Assembly (NCBI GenBank): GCA_002292215.1
Contig: DBBN01000074.1
Coordinates: 12,432 to 76,431, forward strand
Source of the DNA: Glaciecola sp. UBA983
Lineage (GTDB): Bacteria; Pseudomonadota; Gammaproteobacteria; Enterobacterales; Alteromonadaceae
Direction of reading: 5' to 3'
Length of the DNA stretch: 64,000 nt
The notes beneath the pieces are model-generated. The model did not search any database, was not told where the DNA came from, and saw only the letters and a list, made by a program, of their open reading frames with translations. Each line of letters starts with the position of its first letter. Position 1 is the stretch's first letter. This document shows positions 9,345 to 18,425 of the stretch, piece by piece. The position numbers were made by a program, and so were the translations under genes.

Positions 9345-10166
9345 TTAACAACTCACTAAGAAAAAGGGGTTCAAGACCGATTCGCGTTGGTTATAACGCA
9401 GCGGTGTTTGGGTCTGTGGGGATTGGGCTGATGCGACTATTGACTCTAGCGATAGTTCAGTGACACTCGCGCCAGAAGCTAATGCTACAGCATGAGCGGC
9501 ACCAGTATCCCATTCACACGTTGGACCTAAGCGTGGGTAAAAATGTGCGGCGCCCTCAGCGACTAAGCAAAGCTTTAATGAACTGCCCATAGATACCAGT
9601 TCGGCAGGCTTGTCTAACGCTGCGATAAACTGTTGTATCTCAGGGCTTTGATGTGAACGACTCCCAACAACCTGATAAGTGCTTGCACTATCACGTGAGG
9701 CGGGTTTCATTGCTGAAGCTGTTTCGGCAACAGTTTTGACTGCACCCACACCAACGATCCCTGAGTACAATGTCTCTAATACGGGGGCGTATACCACACC
9801 AAAGACAGGCATACCATCTTGAATCAGGGCGATGTTGACCGTGAACTCACCATTTTTCTTAATAAACTCTTTAGTGCCATCAAGCGGATCAACTAACCAA
9901 TAACTCGTCCATGTGCTGCGTTCAGACCAAGAGATATTCGCAGATTCTTCAGATAAAATCGGTAAATCACTGATGGCTTCTAACCCTGCGACAATAACAT
10001 TGTGCGCAGCTAAATCGGCATCAGTTAACGGGCTTTCATCTTGCTTAGTATAGACATCAAAATCACGTTGATAGATATCCATGATCGCCAGACCTGCGTC
10101 TTTTGCGATGGCCTCAACTTGTGGTTGTAAGGCTTTAATGCGAGAAATATCAAGGATGTCAGACAT
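9345..10166 (-). CDS. cysQ: 3'(2'),5'-bisphosphate nucleotidase CysQ
   Basis: 273 residues of the inositol monophosphatase superfamily. The metal-binding motif LVDPLDGTKEFIKKNGEFTV and the second motif CEWDTGAAHAVALASG are present, with the upstream ILSEES acidic site. CysQ removes the 3'-phosphate of PAP (and PAPS), the by-product of PAPS reduction, so its place in this operon is functionally coherent. Its ATG overlaps the last base of the cysC stop (TAATG), implying translational coupling. Length and motifs are ordinary for the family. Confidence 0.95.
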   Translation of the reverse strand: MSDILDISRIKALQPQVEAIAKDAGLAIMDIYQRDFDVYTKQDESPLTDADLAAHNVIVAGLEAISDLPILSEESANISWSERSTWTSYWLVDPLDGTKEFIKKNGEFTVNIALIQDGMPVFGVVYAPVLETLYSGIVGVGAVKTVAETASAMKPASRDSASTYQVVGSRSHQSPEIQQFIAALDKPAELVSMGSSLKLCLVAEGAAHFYPRLGPTCEWDTGAAHAVALASGASVTELSLESIVASAQSPQTQTPLRYNQRESVLNPFFLVSC

Positions 10167-10759
10167 TACACGTATCCTTTTGCTACGAGTAAATCATATA
10201 AGCGCTGTGCCGTCTCAACCGGAGATTCATCTTGATAGCTCAACGTTATCTCAGGCGCTTCAGGTGCTTGATATTCTGAGTCAATACCCGTGAAATGAGG
10301 AATGTCACCGCTGCGTGCTTTTTTATATAAGCCTTTAGGATCGCGTGCTTCACACACTTCTAATGGAGTATCGACATGAATTTCAATAAACTCTTGTGGT
10401 GCTAAAATCTCGCGGCAATAGTTACGATCAGCCTTAAATGGCGAGATAAATGCAGTAATAACGAGCGTGCCGCTATCCACAAATAACTTAGCGACTTCCG
10501 AGATGCGACGAATATTTTCAACCCGATCTTTATCACTAAAACCCAAATCACCACATAAGCCATGACGAATATTATCGCCATCGAGTAAGTAGGTGTGCTT
10601 GTGCTGTGCGACGAGTTTTTGTTCGAGTAAATTGGCAATGGTGGATTTACCTGAGCCACTTAAACCCGTTAACCACAATACCCGTGGTGTTTGATTTTTT
10701 TGAGCGGCGCGCACTGCTTTATCAGTGTGATGCTCATGCCAAACGATATCAGTACTCAT
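10166..10759 (-). CDS. cysC: Adenylylsulfate kinase CysC
   Basis: 197 residues. The P-loop [15 protein letters not shown] is near residue 31, followed by [19 protein letters not shown], the substrate-binding region of APS kinases. A C-terminal [10 protein letters not shown] motif is also present. It phosphorylates APS to PAPS in the cytoplasm using ATP. It begins 2 bases after the cysD stop and its stop overlaps the cysQ start. It is a free-standing kinase rather than the CysN-CysC fusion found in some bacteria. Confidence 0.97.
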   Translation of the reverse strand: MSTDIVWHEHHTDKAVRAAQKNQTPRVLWLTGLSGSGKSTIANLLEQKLVAQHKHTYLLDGDNIRHGLCGDLGFSDKDRVENIRRISEVAKLFVDSGTLVITAFISPFKADRNYCREILAPQEFIEIHVDTPLEVCEARDPKGLYKKARSGDIPHFTGIDSEYQAPEAPEITLSYQDESPVETAQRLYDLLVAKGYV

Positions 10760-10761
10760 GC

Positions 10762-11667
10762 TTAAAAGTATCCTTCCATTTTTTTCTTTTCCATAGAGCC
10801 TGAAGAATCATGGTCAATGACGCGACCTTGACGTTCAGATGTTGTGGTTAATAACATCTCTTGAATAACTTCAGGTAAGGTGTCAGCAGTTGATTCAACT
10901 GCGCCAGTAAGTGGGTAACAGCCTAAGGTTCTAAAACGTACCGATTTCATCATCGGCGTTTCGCCTTCGGCTAATGGCATGCGCTCATCATCAACCATAA
11001 ATAATGTACCATCACGCTCTACAACAGGGCGAGGTTTCGCTAGGTACAATGATGGGATTTCAATATTTTCTAGATATATATATTGCCAAATATCGAGTTC
11101 TGTCCAGTTGGACATAGGGAAGACACGAATGCTTTCGCCTTTGTTGACTTGAGAGTTATAAATATTCCAAAGCTCTGGGCGTTGGTTTTTTGGATCCCAG
11201 CGGTGGTGTTCGTCACGAAACGAGTAAACTCGTTCTTTGGCGCGAGATTTTTCTTCATCACGACGTGCGCCACCAAAAGCGGCATCAAACTTATACTTGT
11301 TTAACGCTTGTTTAAGTGAGTTCGTTTTCATGATGTCGGTGTGTTTTGCACTGCCATGTGAAAATGGTCCAACACCATCATCCACCCCTTCTTGGTTGAT
11401 ATGGACAAGCAAATCAAGATTGTGCTTATCTGCCATACGGTCACGAAATTCAATCATCTCGCGAAATTTCCATGTGGTATCAACATGTAATAATGGAAAG
11501 GGGATTTTACCTGGGGCAAAGGCTTTGCGAGCAAGATGCAATAACACAGACGAATCTTTACCGACAGAGTAAAGCATCACTGGGTTATCAAATTCTGCTG
11601 CGACTTCACGGAATATATGAATACTTTCCGCTTCAAGTTGTTTCAAATGGGTGATGGTATCAGTCAT
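10762..11667 (-). CDS. cysD: Sulfate adenylyltransferase subunit CysD
   Basis: 301 residues. The PP-loop [20 protein letters not shown] near residue 31 belongs to the adenine-nucleotide alpha hydrolase fold. [17 protein letters not shown] and the conserved C-terminus ending MEGYF are CysD hallmarks. CysD carries the ATP sulfurylase activity and pairs with CysN. It is the first gene of the minus-strand cluster cysD-cysC-cysQ-cysN-SLC13, so the operon promoter should lie in 11668-11815. I found no site I could call CysB with confidence there. The ATG has a weak ribosome site. Confidence 0.97.
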   Translation of the reverse strand: MTDTITHLKQLEAESIHIFREVAAEFDNPVMLYSVGKDSSVLLHLARKAFAPGKIPFPLLHVDTTWKFREMIEFRDRMADKHNLDLLVHINQEGVDDGVGPFSHGSAKHTDIMKTNSLKQALNKYKFDAAFGGARRDEEKSRAKERVYSFRDEHHRWDPKNQRPELWNIYNSQVNKGESIRVFPMSNWTELDIWQYIYLENIEIPSLYLAKPRPVVERDGTLFMVDDERMPLAEGETPMMKSVRFRTLGCYPLTGAVESTADTLPEVIQEMLLTTTSERQGRVIDHDSSGSMEKKKMEGYF

Positions 11668-11815
11668 TACAATTTTCCATTAATGTTATGCTAATTAGTT
11701 CTATACTTACAATAGCACAATATATAAAAAAAGAAGTATGCCGTTTAGCTATTAGAAAGAGTGTTAATTTATTACAAATAAATTAAGGGGGAGGGAAATG
11801 TATTCAGGTAGTAAC

Positions 11816-11839
11816 AAAGCCCCTAAAAATAGGGGCTTT
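11816..11839 (-). terminator. Terminator of putP
   Basis: A perfect 10-bp stem (AAAGCCCCTA / TAGGGGCTTT) with a 4-base loop sits 60 bases downstream of putP on the minus strand. The following T-run is short (TTTGTT). It separates putP from the cys operon, which is transcribed in the same direction. Confidence 0.75.
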
Positions 11840-11898
11840 AAAGTTGAGATATGGTTTTTATCGATACACACCCGTGCTAATCGATGATGATTATTTTA

Positions 11899-13404
11899 TT
11901 AATTTTTCAACTTAGCGTTCATGGCTTTAAAGTGCTCGGCTACCATTGGTTCTGAATTGGGATACAATTTAGTGAACAATAAGATCATCATAGTGCTAAT
12001 CACGAAGCCTGGTAGCAATTCAAACATCCAAGCTGAGAGTGTTTGACCGTCACCATAGGGAATGTTCATCCATATTAAAATCGTTACGGTACCGGATATG
12101 ATTCCAGCTAGTGCTGCAATTTTGGAGATATCTTGACGATATAGACTGAGTAAAATAAGTGGTCCAAAAGCGGCGCCAAATCCAGCCCATGCATTACTGA
12201 CTAAGCTTAATATCGATTTGTTTTCACCCAAAGCAAGTAAGATAGCGACAATAGCAACGGCTAATACTGCCAGTCGACTGGCCAACACGAGTTCTTGTTG
12301 CGTAGCATCTTTTCGCAGGACCACTTCATATATATCGTTAACCAATGAGCTAGATGTTACTAAAAGCTGCGATGAAATCGTACTCATGATCGCGGCTAAA
12401 ATAGCCGCAAGTAAAAAGCCCGCAATTAAAGGGTGGAACAGTAACTGTGAGAGCATAATAAATATGGTTTCTGGATCATCTACTTGGAGGTTATTTTCGG
12501 TGGCATACACCATACCAAATAGTCCAGTGGCAAAAGCTCCAAATAACGCAATAATCATCCAGCTCATACCAATACGTCGCGCAACTGGCATGTCTTTTAC
12601 ATCTCGTAACGCCATAAAGCGAACAATGATGTGAGGTTGACCAAAATAGCCTAAACCCCATGCCATCAATGAAATGATCGCAATAATGCCGATGCTATCC
12701 ATACTGCCAACGGCATTAAACAGAGAAAAATAATTGGGATCGATAGCATTTATCGCAGTGATAGTGTGGTTAATCCCACCCAGTTCAAACACAACTACGG
12801 TAGGGACCAAGATCAAAGCGATAAACATGATACAACCTTGTACAAAATCAGTCAGGCTCACGGCCATAAAACCACCAAACAAGGTATATGCAACCACCAC
12901 ACCTGCAGTAATAAATACGCCGAGTTGATAATCTAAACCAAATGATGATTCAAATAATTTTCCGCCAGCAACGACGCCAGATGACGTGTAGAGTGTGAAA
13001 AATAAAATAATAACTAATGCAGAGATGATCCGTAAAACGTGACTGGTGTCGATAAAACGTTCAGAAAAGTAATCAGGGATGGTAATGGCGTTGTTCGCCA
13101 CTTCGGTATACACACGTAATCGCGGAGCGACATATTTATAATTACACCATGCACCAATGACGAGTCCAATGCCAATCCAGCTTGATGACATACCGGCGAT
13201 AAACATCGCGCCCGGCACACCCATTAACATCCAACCGCTCATGTCCGATGCACCAGCCGAAAGGGCTGTTACTGCAGGGGAAAGCTGTCTACCACCAAGT
13301 AAATAGCCTTCAACATTCGCTTCACTATTGCGATAAGCAAATAAGCCTATGCCGAGCATAACGGCAAAATATAGCCCTAGTGAAATGAAAACGCCCGTAT
13401 CCAT
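11899..13404 (-). CDS. putP: Sodium/proline symporter PutP
   Basis: 501 residues, the usual length of PutP, with about 13 hydrophobic helices. GASDMSGWMLMGVPGAMF near residue 51 matches the sodium- and proline-binding helix region of the SSS family. YFSERF and GYFGQPHIIVRFMALR are also typical. It imports proline together with sodium across the inner membrane. It has its own downstream hairpin and no putA neighbour, so it may serve osmoprotection as well as nutrition; that is inference. The ATG at 13404 has AAAGGCGATTTT upstream as ribosome site. Confidence 0.93.
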   Translation of the reverse strand: MDTGVFISLGLYFAVMLGIGLFAYRNSEANVEGYLLGGRQLSPAVTALSAGASDMSGWMLMGVPGAMFIAGMSSSWIGIGLVIGAWCNYKYVAPRLRVYTEVANNAITIPDYFSERFIDTSHVLRIISALVIILFFTLYTSSGVVAGGKLFESSFGLDYQLGVFITAGVVVAYTLFGGFMAVSLTDFVQGCIMFIALILVPTVVVFELGGINHTITAINAIDPNYFSLFNAVGSMDSIGIIAIISLMAWGLGYFGQPHIIVRFMALRDVKDMPVARRIGMSWMIIALFGAFATGLFGMVYATENNLQVDDPETIFIMLSQLLFHPLIAGFLLAAILAAIMSTISSQLLVTSSSLVNDIYEVVLRKDATQQELVLASRLAVLAVAIVAILLALGENKSILSLVSNAWAGFGAAFGPLILLSLYRQDISKIAALAGIISGTVTILIWMNIPYGDGQTLSAWMFELLPGFVISTMMILLFTKLYPNSEPMVAEHFKAMNAKLKN

Positions 13405-13471
13405 AAAATCGCCTTTGTTTTTATTGTTTTAATTAACAATAGTGTAACAAAGGCATTCGTCAGATACTAGC

Positions 13472-14182
13472 TTAACTAGAAAAGGCTAAGTGCTGGGCGA
13501 GCTGCTCAGTAATCTGCGATAAGGTCTGTGATACTGTACCTATGATTAATACATTAGCGAATTGATACTCTAAAACTTTACCTTGGATGTGATTTGTCGC
13601 GAGTGATTCGGTGACAGTCAGGTCCTTGGGCAAAATAAACACGGATGTGGGGTTATCAGGATCCCCTAATTGCACATGTAATGACTCAACACCATCGATG
13701 ACACAATAATTAGCCGATAAGATCTTACCTAAGGCAGCATTGATCACACCACCAAATTTGGCTAATTTACTATTTAATGCTGCTAATGTAATTACATCAC
13801 CGGTAATTTCATGCTCCGATACGTGCTCGATATGGGCAATAACATCATCATAAAACGTGCGTTCTTTGCTGTTAAAATTAACCCAGCCGACCGATATAGC
13901 TAGGAGAATTGACGCTGCTATAGCAAACCACAATGGACGCCTTGGTGTTGTTGGGTGACTGAAGCTAGCGGTTTCTGTCTGACTGACTTGTTCCCACAAT
14001 AATTTGTCTGCCAAATCATGAGGAACGTCAATTTGCAATGCCTGTTGTAATGCTAATTCTTGCTGTTTCAAGTCATGCCAAAACTGCTGTTTGACCGGAT
14101 CTTGATGTGCCGCTTGTATTACTTGTACATCCTGAGAAAAAGGATTGGCGAGTACATGACGACGAAAAGTAAGCTCATCCAT
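13472..14182 (-). CDS. DUF3379 protein, probable anti-sigma partner of the adjacent ECF sigma factor
   Basis: 236 residues with one membrane segment at about residues 84-101 (LWFAIAASILLAISVGWV). The cytoplasmic N-terminal part begins MDELTFRRHVLANPFSQD, which I recognise as DUF3379. The C-terminal 130 residues would be periplasmic. It overlaps the upstream sigma gene by 8 bases. Gene order, topology and overlap are those of a sigma/anti-sigma pair, but the N-terminal part shows no obvious zinc HxxxCxxC motif. The anti-sigma role is therefore inferred from context. Confidence 0.75.
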   Translation of the reverse strand: MDELTFRRHVLANPFSQDVQVIQAAHQDPVKQQFWHDLKQQELALQQALQIDVPHDLADKLLWEQVSQTETASFSHPTTPRRPLWFAIAASILLAISVGWVNFNSKERTFYDDVIAHIEHVSEHEITGDVITLAALNSKLAKFGGVINAALGKILSANYCVIDGVESLHVQLGDPDNPTSVFILPKDLTVTESLATNHIQGKVLEYQFANVLIIGTVSQTLSQITEQLAQHLAFSS

Positions 14183-14687
14183 TTGCGAATCCTCCTGCTT
14201 GTTTATCTTGGGTCATAATGTGTTTGAGTTGGCTACGCGCACGAAATAATCGCGTCATCACGGTATTTTTGTTTAATTGTAATTGTTGGGCTATTTCTTC
14301 ACCCGAAAACCCGAGTAAGACTTGCATGATTAATGGCTCTTTATATTCATCAGCTAATTGATCGATGGCGGCGTGAAAGGCATGAGTGTCTGCATGCCCA
14401 TCACTAGTGGCGCGCTCGTCAACGGTGACTACGTCATCAATATCAACTAAATCAAATTGTTTTCGTTCAAATCGGCGGGCATTTTCACGGCGTAAAATTG
14501 TAATTAACCAAGCCTTGGCGGCATGTTCGTCTTGTAGGCTATCTAAAGATTTCCACGCACGTAAAAAGGTTTCTTGCACGACATCTTCTGCAATGCTTTT
14601 ATCTCGGATTAACCACACAGCATAACGATAAATATCGGCATGAAAGGCACGAACTAAGGTTTCGTATTTGTATTGTTTATTCATCAT
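14175..14687 (-). CDS. ECF-type RNA polymerase sigma factor
   Basis: 170 residues. Region 2 covers about residues 12-75, with DKSIAEDVVQETFLRAWKSL as the core- and -10-binding part. Region 4 covers about 110-160, with FSGEEIAQQLQLNKNTVMTR as the helix-turn-helix. No region 1 or 3 is present, so it is a group 4 sigma. It overlaps the DUF3379 gene by 8 bases. The start is odd: two consecutive ATG codons lie 4 bases after a perfect 17-bp hairpin, and no normally spaced Shine-Dalgarno is present. The nearest candidate, AAGGG, is 11 bases upstream inside the hairpin arm. The regulon is unknown. Confidence 0.9.
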   Translation of the reverse strand: MMNKQYKYETLVRAFHADIYRYAVWLIRDKSIAEDVVQETFLRAWKSLDSLQDEHAAKAWLITILRRENARRFERKQFDLVDIDDVVTVDERATSDGHADTHAFHAAIDQLADEYKEPLIMQVLLGFSGEEIAQQLQLNKNTVMTRLFRARSQLKHIMTQDKQAGGFANG

Positions 14688-14691
14688 AAAT

Positions 14692-14741
14692 AAAAAGACC
14701 CTTGTCGTATGATAAAAATTTCACGACAAGGGTCTTTTTTT
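14692..14741 (-). terminator. Strong terminator of the DUF885 gene, abutting the sigma gene
   Basis: Perfect 17-bp stem (14692-14708 with 14723-14739) with a 14-base loop. A-tract on one side and T-tract on the other make it usable in both directions. It follows the DUF885 stop by 36 bases and ends 4 bases before the sigma factor ATG. It therefore also forms the 5' leader of the sigma gene. Confidence 0.88.
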
Positions 14742-14776
14742 CCTTTTTGTTCCGAAACGTTGTTACGCGATAACGG

Positions 14777-16663
14777 TTATTGTTGTTGTGCTATCCATGC
14801 ATCAATTTTGCTTTCGAGTAATGATAAGGGTACTGGGCCGTCTTTCAATACTTCATCATGGAATCCACGTATATCAAACTTATCGCCCAGAGTTGTACGC
14901 GCTTTATCACGAAGACCCATTATTTTTAATTTACCAATCATATAAGCGGTGGCCTGTCCTGGCATTGCAATATAACGCTCGATAGCTTTTACTGCGTCAT
15001 ACCTAGCATTCGGCGTGTTGTCGACAAGATATTCGATCGCCTCTTCACGACTCCAGCGTTTGGCATGTAGCCCAGTATCAACCACTAAGCGACACGCGCG
15101 CCACAATTCCATCGCGAGACGTCCAAAATCAGAGTAGGGGTCTTGGTAAAAGCCCATATCTTTACCGAGCTCTTCGGTATATAAACCCCAGCCTTCAGTA
15201 TATGCTGTAAAGCTAGCGTATTTTTGAAAATCCGGAATGCCTTTGAGCTCTTGAGTGATCGCGCGTTGCATATGATGCCCAGGGATCCCTTCGTGATAAG
15301 CCAGTGCTTCCATTTGATATGTCGGCATAGCACTCATATCATATAGGTTGGCGTAATAGATACCAGGACGAGAACCATCAATTGCAGGTGATTGATAAAA
15401 AGCTTTGCCAGCTGATTTTTCACGAAACGCTTCAACTCGTTTTACGACCATGCGAGCTTCTGGAGTTAGGCCAAAATACTCCGGGATCTTGGCTTCCATC
15501 GTATCGATATAAGCTTTGGCATCCGCCATATAGTCCTCACGTCCTTGCTCACTATCAGGATAATAAAACTGCGGGTCGGTACGCATAAATTCAAAAAATT
15601 CAGGTAAAGTCCCCGTAAAGTTGACTTGTTGCATGATACCGCGCATGTCTGTATGGATACGCTCAACATTTTCAATACCAATCTGATGTACTTCCTCTGC
15701 ATTTAATGTAGTAGTAGTAAACCATTCCAAGCGGTTTTGATACCACTTATCACCTTCTGGTAAGCGCCATACACCATCACCTTCAGGGCTCAGTAAACGT
15801 TGTTTCATTAGCTCGGCGATGAGTTTTTCGTATGCAGGTTGAACGCTTTTGGTTAATGCGGTATTGAGCTTACTCATGTAGCTCGCTTGTTCGGCGTTAG
15901 ATAAACCTAATGCAGTGATTTTTTGCGTGAAATCAGCATAAATAGTGGAATCCGTCGCGCTTTCAGTAAAAGGGGTCCCGGAGATAACATTATGTGATGC
16001 TTGGATCATTTGATCATACGCCCATTTAGGCGGGTAAACGCCTAGCTTTTCACGAATGCGTAACTGATCGATGACTTGGTTAAACATACTCTTCACGCCG
16101 TGCAAACGTTGAATATACGCATCGGCATCTGACAATTCGCTAATACTATGTATATTGATTAAGAAACTCGGTACAAAGGTGTGTGCGGCACGAAACTGAT
16201 GCATGACATACGTATGATGGCGAAACGCATCATTGGCTAATTGACGCTGAATATCTTGTTGGTAAATTTCTAGGCTTAACTGCTCTTGAGCATTGAGTTG
16301 GCTGGTATCAAACTGTTTAGCTTGAGCTATAAGCAGAGTAATATTATCAATTTCTGCTTGGGCTGCCGCATCCGACATGTCATCCCATTTATCATAGTCA
16401 TCTTTTATGCCTAAATAGGATTGCCATACGGGTGAGTTGGCAACATCGTCATCAAAACTTTTTTGAAAAAATGCAGCGAGTCGTGTGCTTTCCGTTGCTG
16501 CAGCGATGGGCGCGGCGGTGATTGTTTCACTGGTTGCTGTCTGATTTGTCGTATTGCTAGATGCATCAGTGGACGGCGCATCTGAACAGCCACCTAAAAA
16601 TACACTTGTACCAAGTGCTGCAGCGATAGCTAGGGTTAGAGCCCGAGAACGATTGGTTTGCAT
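14777..16663 (-). CDS. DUF885 lipoprotein, probable zinc-dependent peptidase
   Basis: 628 residues. The N-terminus MQTNRSRALTLAIAAALG with VFLGGCSD is a lipoprotein signal with lipobox LGGC. The rest is the long helical DUF885 domain. ALAYHEGIPGHHMQRAI near residue 455 contains an HExxxHH-like metal site characteristic of the family, and FTAYTEGWGLYTEELGKDMG supplies the downstream glutamate. DUF885 proteins are related to M32/M3-type carboxypeptidases, but few have known substrates. It is monocistronic, with a strong terminator behind it and a 73-base gap from batD. Peptidase activity is family inference. Confidence 0.87.
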   Translation of the reverse strand: MQTNRSRALTLAIAAALGTSVFLGGCSDAPSTDASSNTTNQTATSETITAAPIAAATESTRLAAFFQKSFDDDVANSPVWQSYLGIKDDYDKWDDMSDAAAQAEIDNITLLIAQAKQFDTSQLNAQEQLSLEIYQQDIQRQLANDAFRHHTYVMHQFRAAHTFVPSFLINIHSISELSDADAYIQRLHGVKSMFNQVIDQLRIREKLGVYPPKWAYDQMIQASHNVISGTPFTESATDSTIYADFTQKITALGLSNAEQASYMSKLNTALTKSVQPAYEKLIAELMKQRLLSPEGDGVWRLPEGDKWYQNRLEWFTTTTLNAEEVHQIGIENVERIHTDMRGIMQQVNFTGTLPEFFEFMRTDPQFYYPDSEQGREDYMADAKAYIDTMEAKIPEYFGLTPEARMVVKRVEAFREKSAGKAFYQSPAIDGSRPGIYYANLYDMSAMPTYQMEALAYHEGIPGHHMQRAITQELKGIPDFQKYASFTAYTEGWGLYTEELGKDMGFYQDPYSDFGRLAMELWRACRLVVDTGLHAKRWSREEAIEYLVDNTPNARYDAVKAIERYIAMPGQATAYMIGKLKIMGLRDKARTTLGDKFDIRGFHDEVLKDGPVPLSLLESKIDAWIAQQQ

Positions 16664-16736
16664 GATATATTTCCTGTCGTGTTATTTTATTATTCTTAAT
16701 TTGTATTAATAAGTTTTATAAGTACGTTTTTAAACG

Positions 16737-18425
16737 TTAGTTATCTGGGTAGAATGGCGCTAATGGGGTTTTAGCATGTTTATCGTTTGCTTGTAAATAT
16801 GTCAGAGCCAACTTCAATTGTGCTCTCACCTCTAATTCATCCCCTTGATTGTCATACATATAAGCATACATGGCAGTAATAGCATCACTAAAACCAATAT
16901 TTTTTAATGCTTGAGTATAACCGTATAAGGTTGCTTGATGAGGGTAGTTTTGACTGAGCCATTGCTTGCAATCTTGTTCAATATATTTAAATGAACGCTT
17001 ATCAACTGTCTGTAACAGAGTGTTAAATGAAATAGCCTTATGGGTATTGCTTGCTTGAGGCTTACCTAAGGGGATTGTTTTTGGCGCGAACCAAATACTG
17101 CAGCCCCAAAGAACCAGTACGAGTAAAGTCGAAATTTGCCATGGTAATGCTTGTTGATACCAAGGGCGCTCAGCCCAATCAGTAACTTGAACGGGCACGG
17201 GTAAGCTTTTGTTGTCACCGAGATTATTTTGGACTGGGTTGATGGCGGAGCTAGGATTTAATATTGCGGGTTGCACTAATATTGCTTGAGCCGGAATAAT
17301 CGCATATTCAGTAGTTTGGGTCAGTGTATTAAACCAAGGGACTTTGATTTCAGGTAATACAAAATTACCTTCTCTAGAGGGGACTAAAGCCATGTTCGTG
17401 ACTTTTTGCGCGATCAACGTATTGTCTTTGTTGACAGTGTTAAGCTGAGGCTGATCAGGGTATGCCTTAATGCTAGGCGGTAAGCGGTCCTCAATAGATG
17501 GCAGTACCGAACCGTCGACACCAATCGCGCTAAGCGTTATGGTGCGTGTAATTGGCTCACCCACCGTAAAGTTACTCAGATCAGTTGACCAAGATTCATT
17601 GATTTGTACAAATTCACTTGGCAACCATGCTTCATTGTAGCCTTGAGGAATTGGCTTTATATCGATAGTGACTTCAGGGCCTATTTGATTGACGGCTTTG
17701 CTTGGATTAAATAGGCCACCAAAACTCCCTCTATTGCGAGTACGTATACTACCTTCAAAAATTGGACTCGGGAGCCGTAACACGCCTGACTGTTGCGGGA
17801 TAATGGAAAAGTTTCGTTCAATGACTCTGTAGCGTTTACCATTTTGAATGGCTGTCGTTTCTAGATCCTCACCCATTTGTTGCATCATGACGTTATCGAC
17901 AGTCGGGACTTGTAGAGAGCCACGTTCTAATTCAACGGCTAAGAACAATTTAACTTGATAGGTGAGCTGTTGTTGCACATAACCTTGCTCTGGTAATACC
18001 TCAGCACTCATAAAAATATCACGAGTTTGTGCACTCGCTTGTGATACTGGGACAACAAGAATATCAATGGGTGCAGATTGTATACTGTGGATCTTAATTG
18101 CAGGTATCCGCAAGCGTCCAGTGGTGCGCGGAAACAATATCGTTGTCCAAGTCGTACTTACTGATTCACGTAAATTAATTTTACGCATTTGATTGCTGAC
18201 GGATGTGCGCACTACTTTAAAATCTTGTTCTAATACCGAGGTATCAAATGCATCACGCGGTAAAGCGGCATTCGCTTCTAAGGTCAACGTAATAGATTCA
18301 TCCAGCATAGCGGGGTTTTTATCCACTGTTGCCGTGAGTTTATCAAAGGCCAATGCGTTCGAGCTGGCGATAAAGGTTAATAATAACGCACTGTATAGAG
18401 TGAATTGAGAGACATTTCTTACCAT
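16737..18425 (-). CDS. batD: BatD-family protein
   Basis: 562 residues. A signal peptide (FTLYSALLLTFIASSNALAF) is followed by a long extracytoplasmic beta-rich region beginning with LTATVDKNPAMLDESITLTL, typical of BatD. A single membrane segment lies near residue 430 (ISTLLVLVLWGCSIWFA), followed by a cytoplasmic tail. It is the last gene of the moxR-bat operon and overlaps batB by 7 bases. Bat proteins (Bacteroides aerotolerance) occur with MoxR ATPases and VWA proteins and are thought to act in envelope stress or metalloprotein maturation. The molecular function is not established. Confidence 0.85.
   Translation of the reverse strand: MVRNVSQFTLYSALLLTFIASSNALAFDKLTATVDKNPAMLDESITLTLEANAALPRDAFDTSVLEQDFKVVRTSVSNQMRKINLRESVSTTWTTILFPRTTGRLRIPAIKIHSIQSAPIDILVVPVSQASAQTRDIFMSAEVLPEQGYVQQQLTYQVKLFLAVELERGSLQVPTVDNVMMQQMGEDLETTAIQNGKRYRVIERNFSIIPQQSGVLRLPSPIFEGSIRTRNRGSFGGLFNPSKAVNQIGPEVTIDIKPIPQGYNEAWLPSEFVQINESWSTDLSNFTVGEPITRTITLSAIGVDGSVLPSIEDRLPPSIKAYPDQPQLNTVNKDNTLIAQKVTNMALVPSREGNFVLPEIKVPWFNTLTQTTEYAIIPAQAILVQPAILNPSSAINPVQNNLGDNKSLPVPVQVTDWAERPWYQQALPWQISTLLVLVLWGCSIWFAPKTIPLGKPQASNTHKAISFNTLLQTVDKRSFKYIEQDCKQWLSQNYPHQATLYGYTQALKNIGFSDAITAMYAYMYDNQGDELEVRAQLKLALTYLQANDKHAKTPLAPFYPDN

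Noticed and set aside
14175-14687. FecI-type iron sigma factor controlling the TonB receptor
   Set aside because: The sigma partner is a DUF3379 protein, the genes are 32 kb apart, and the receptor lacks the N-terminal signalling domain needed for that pathway.
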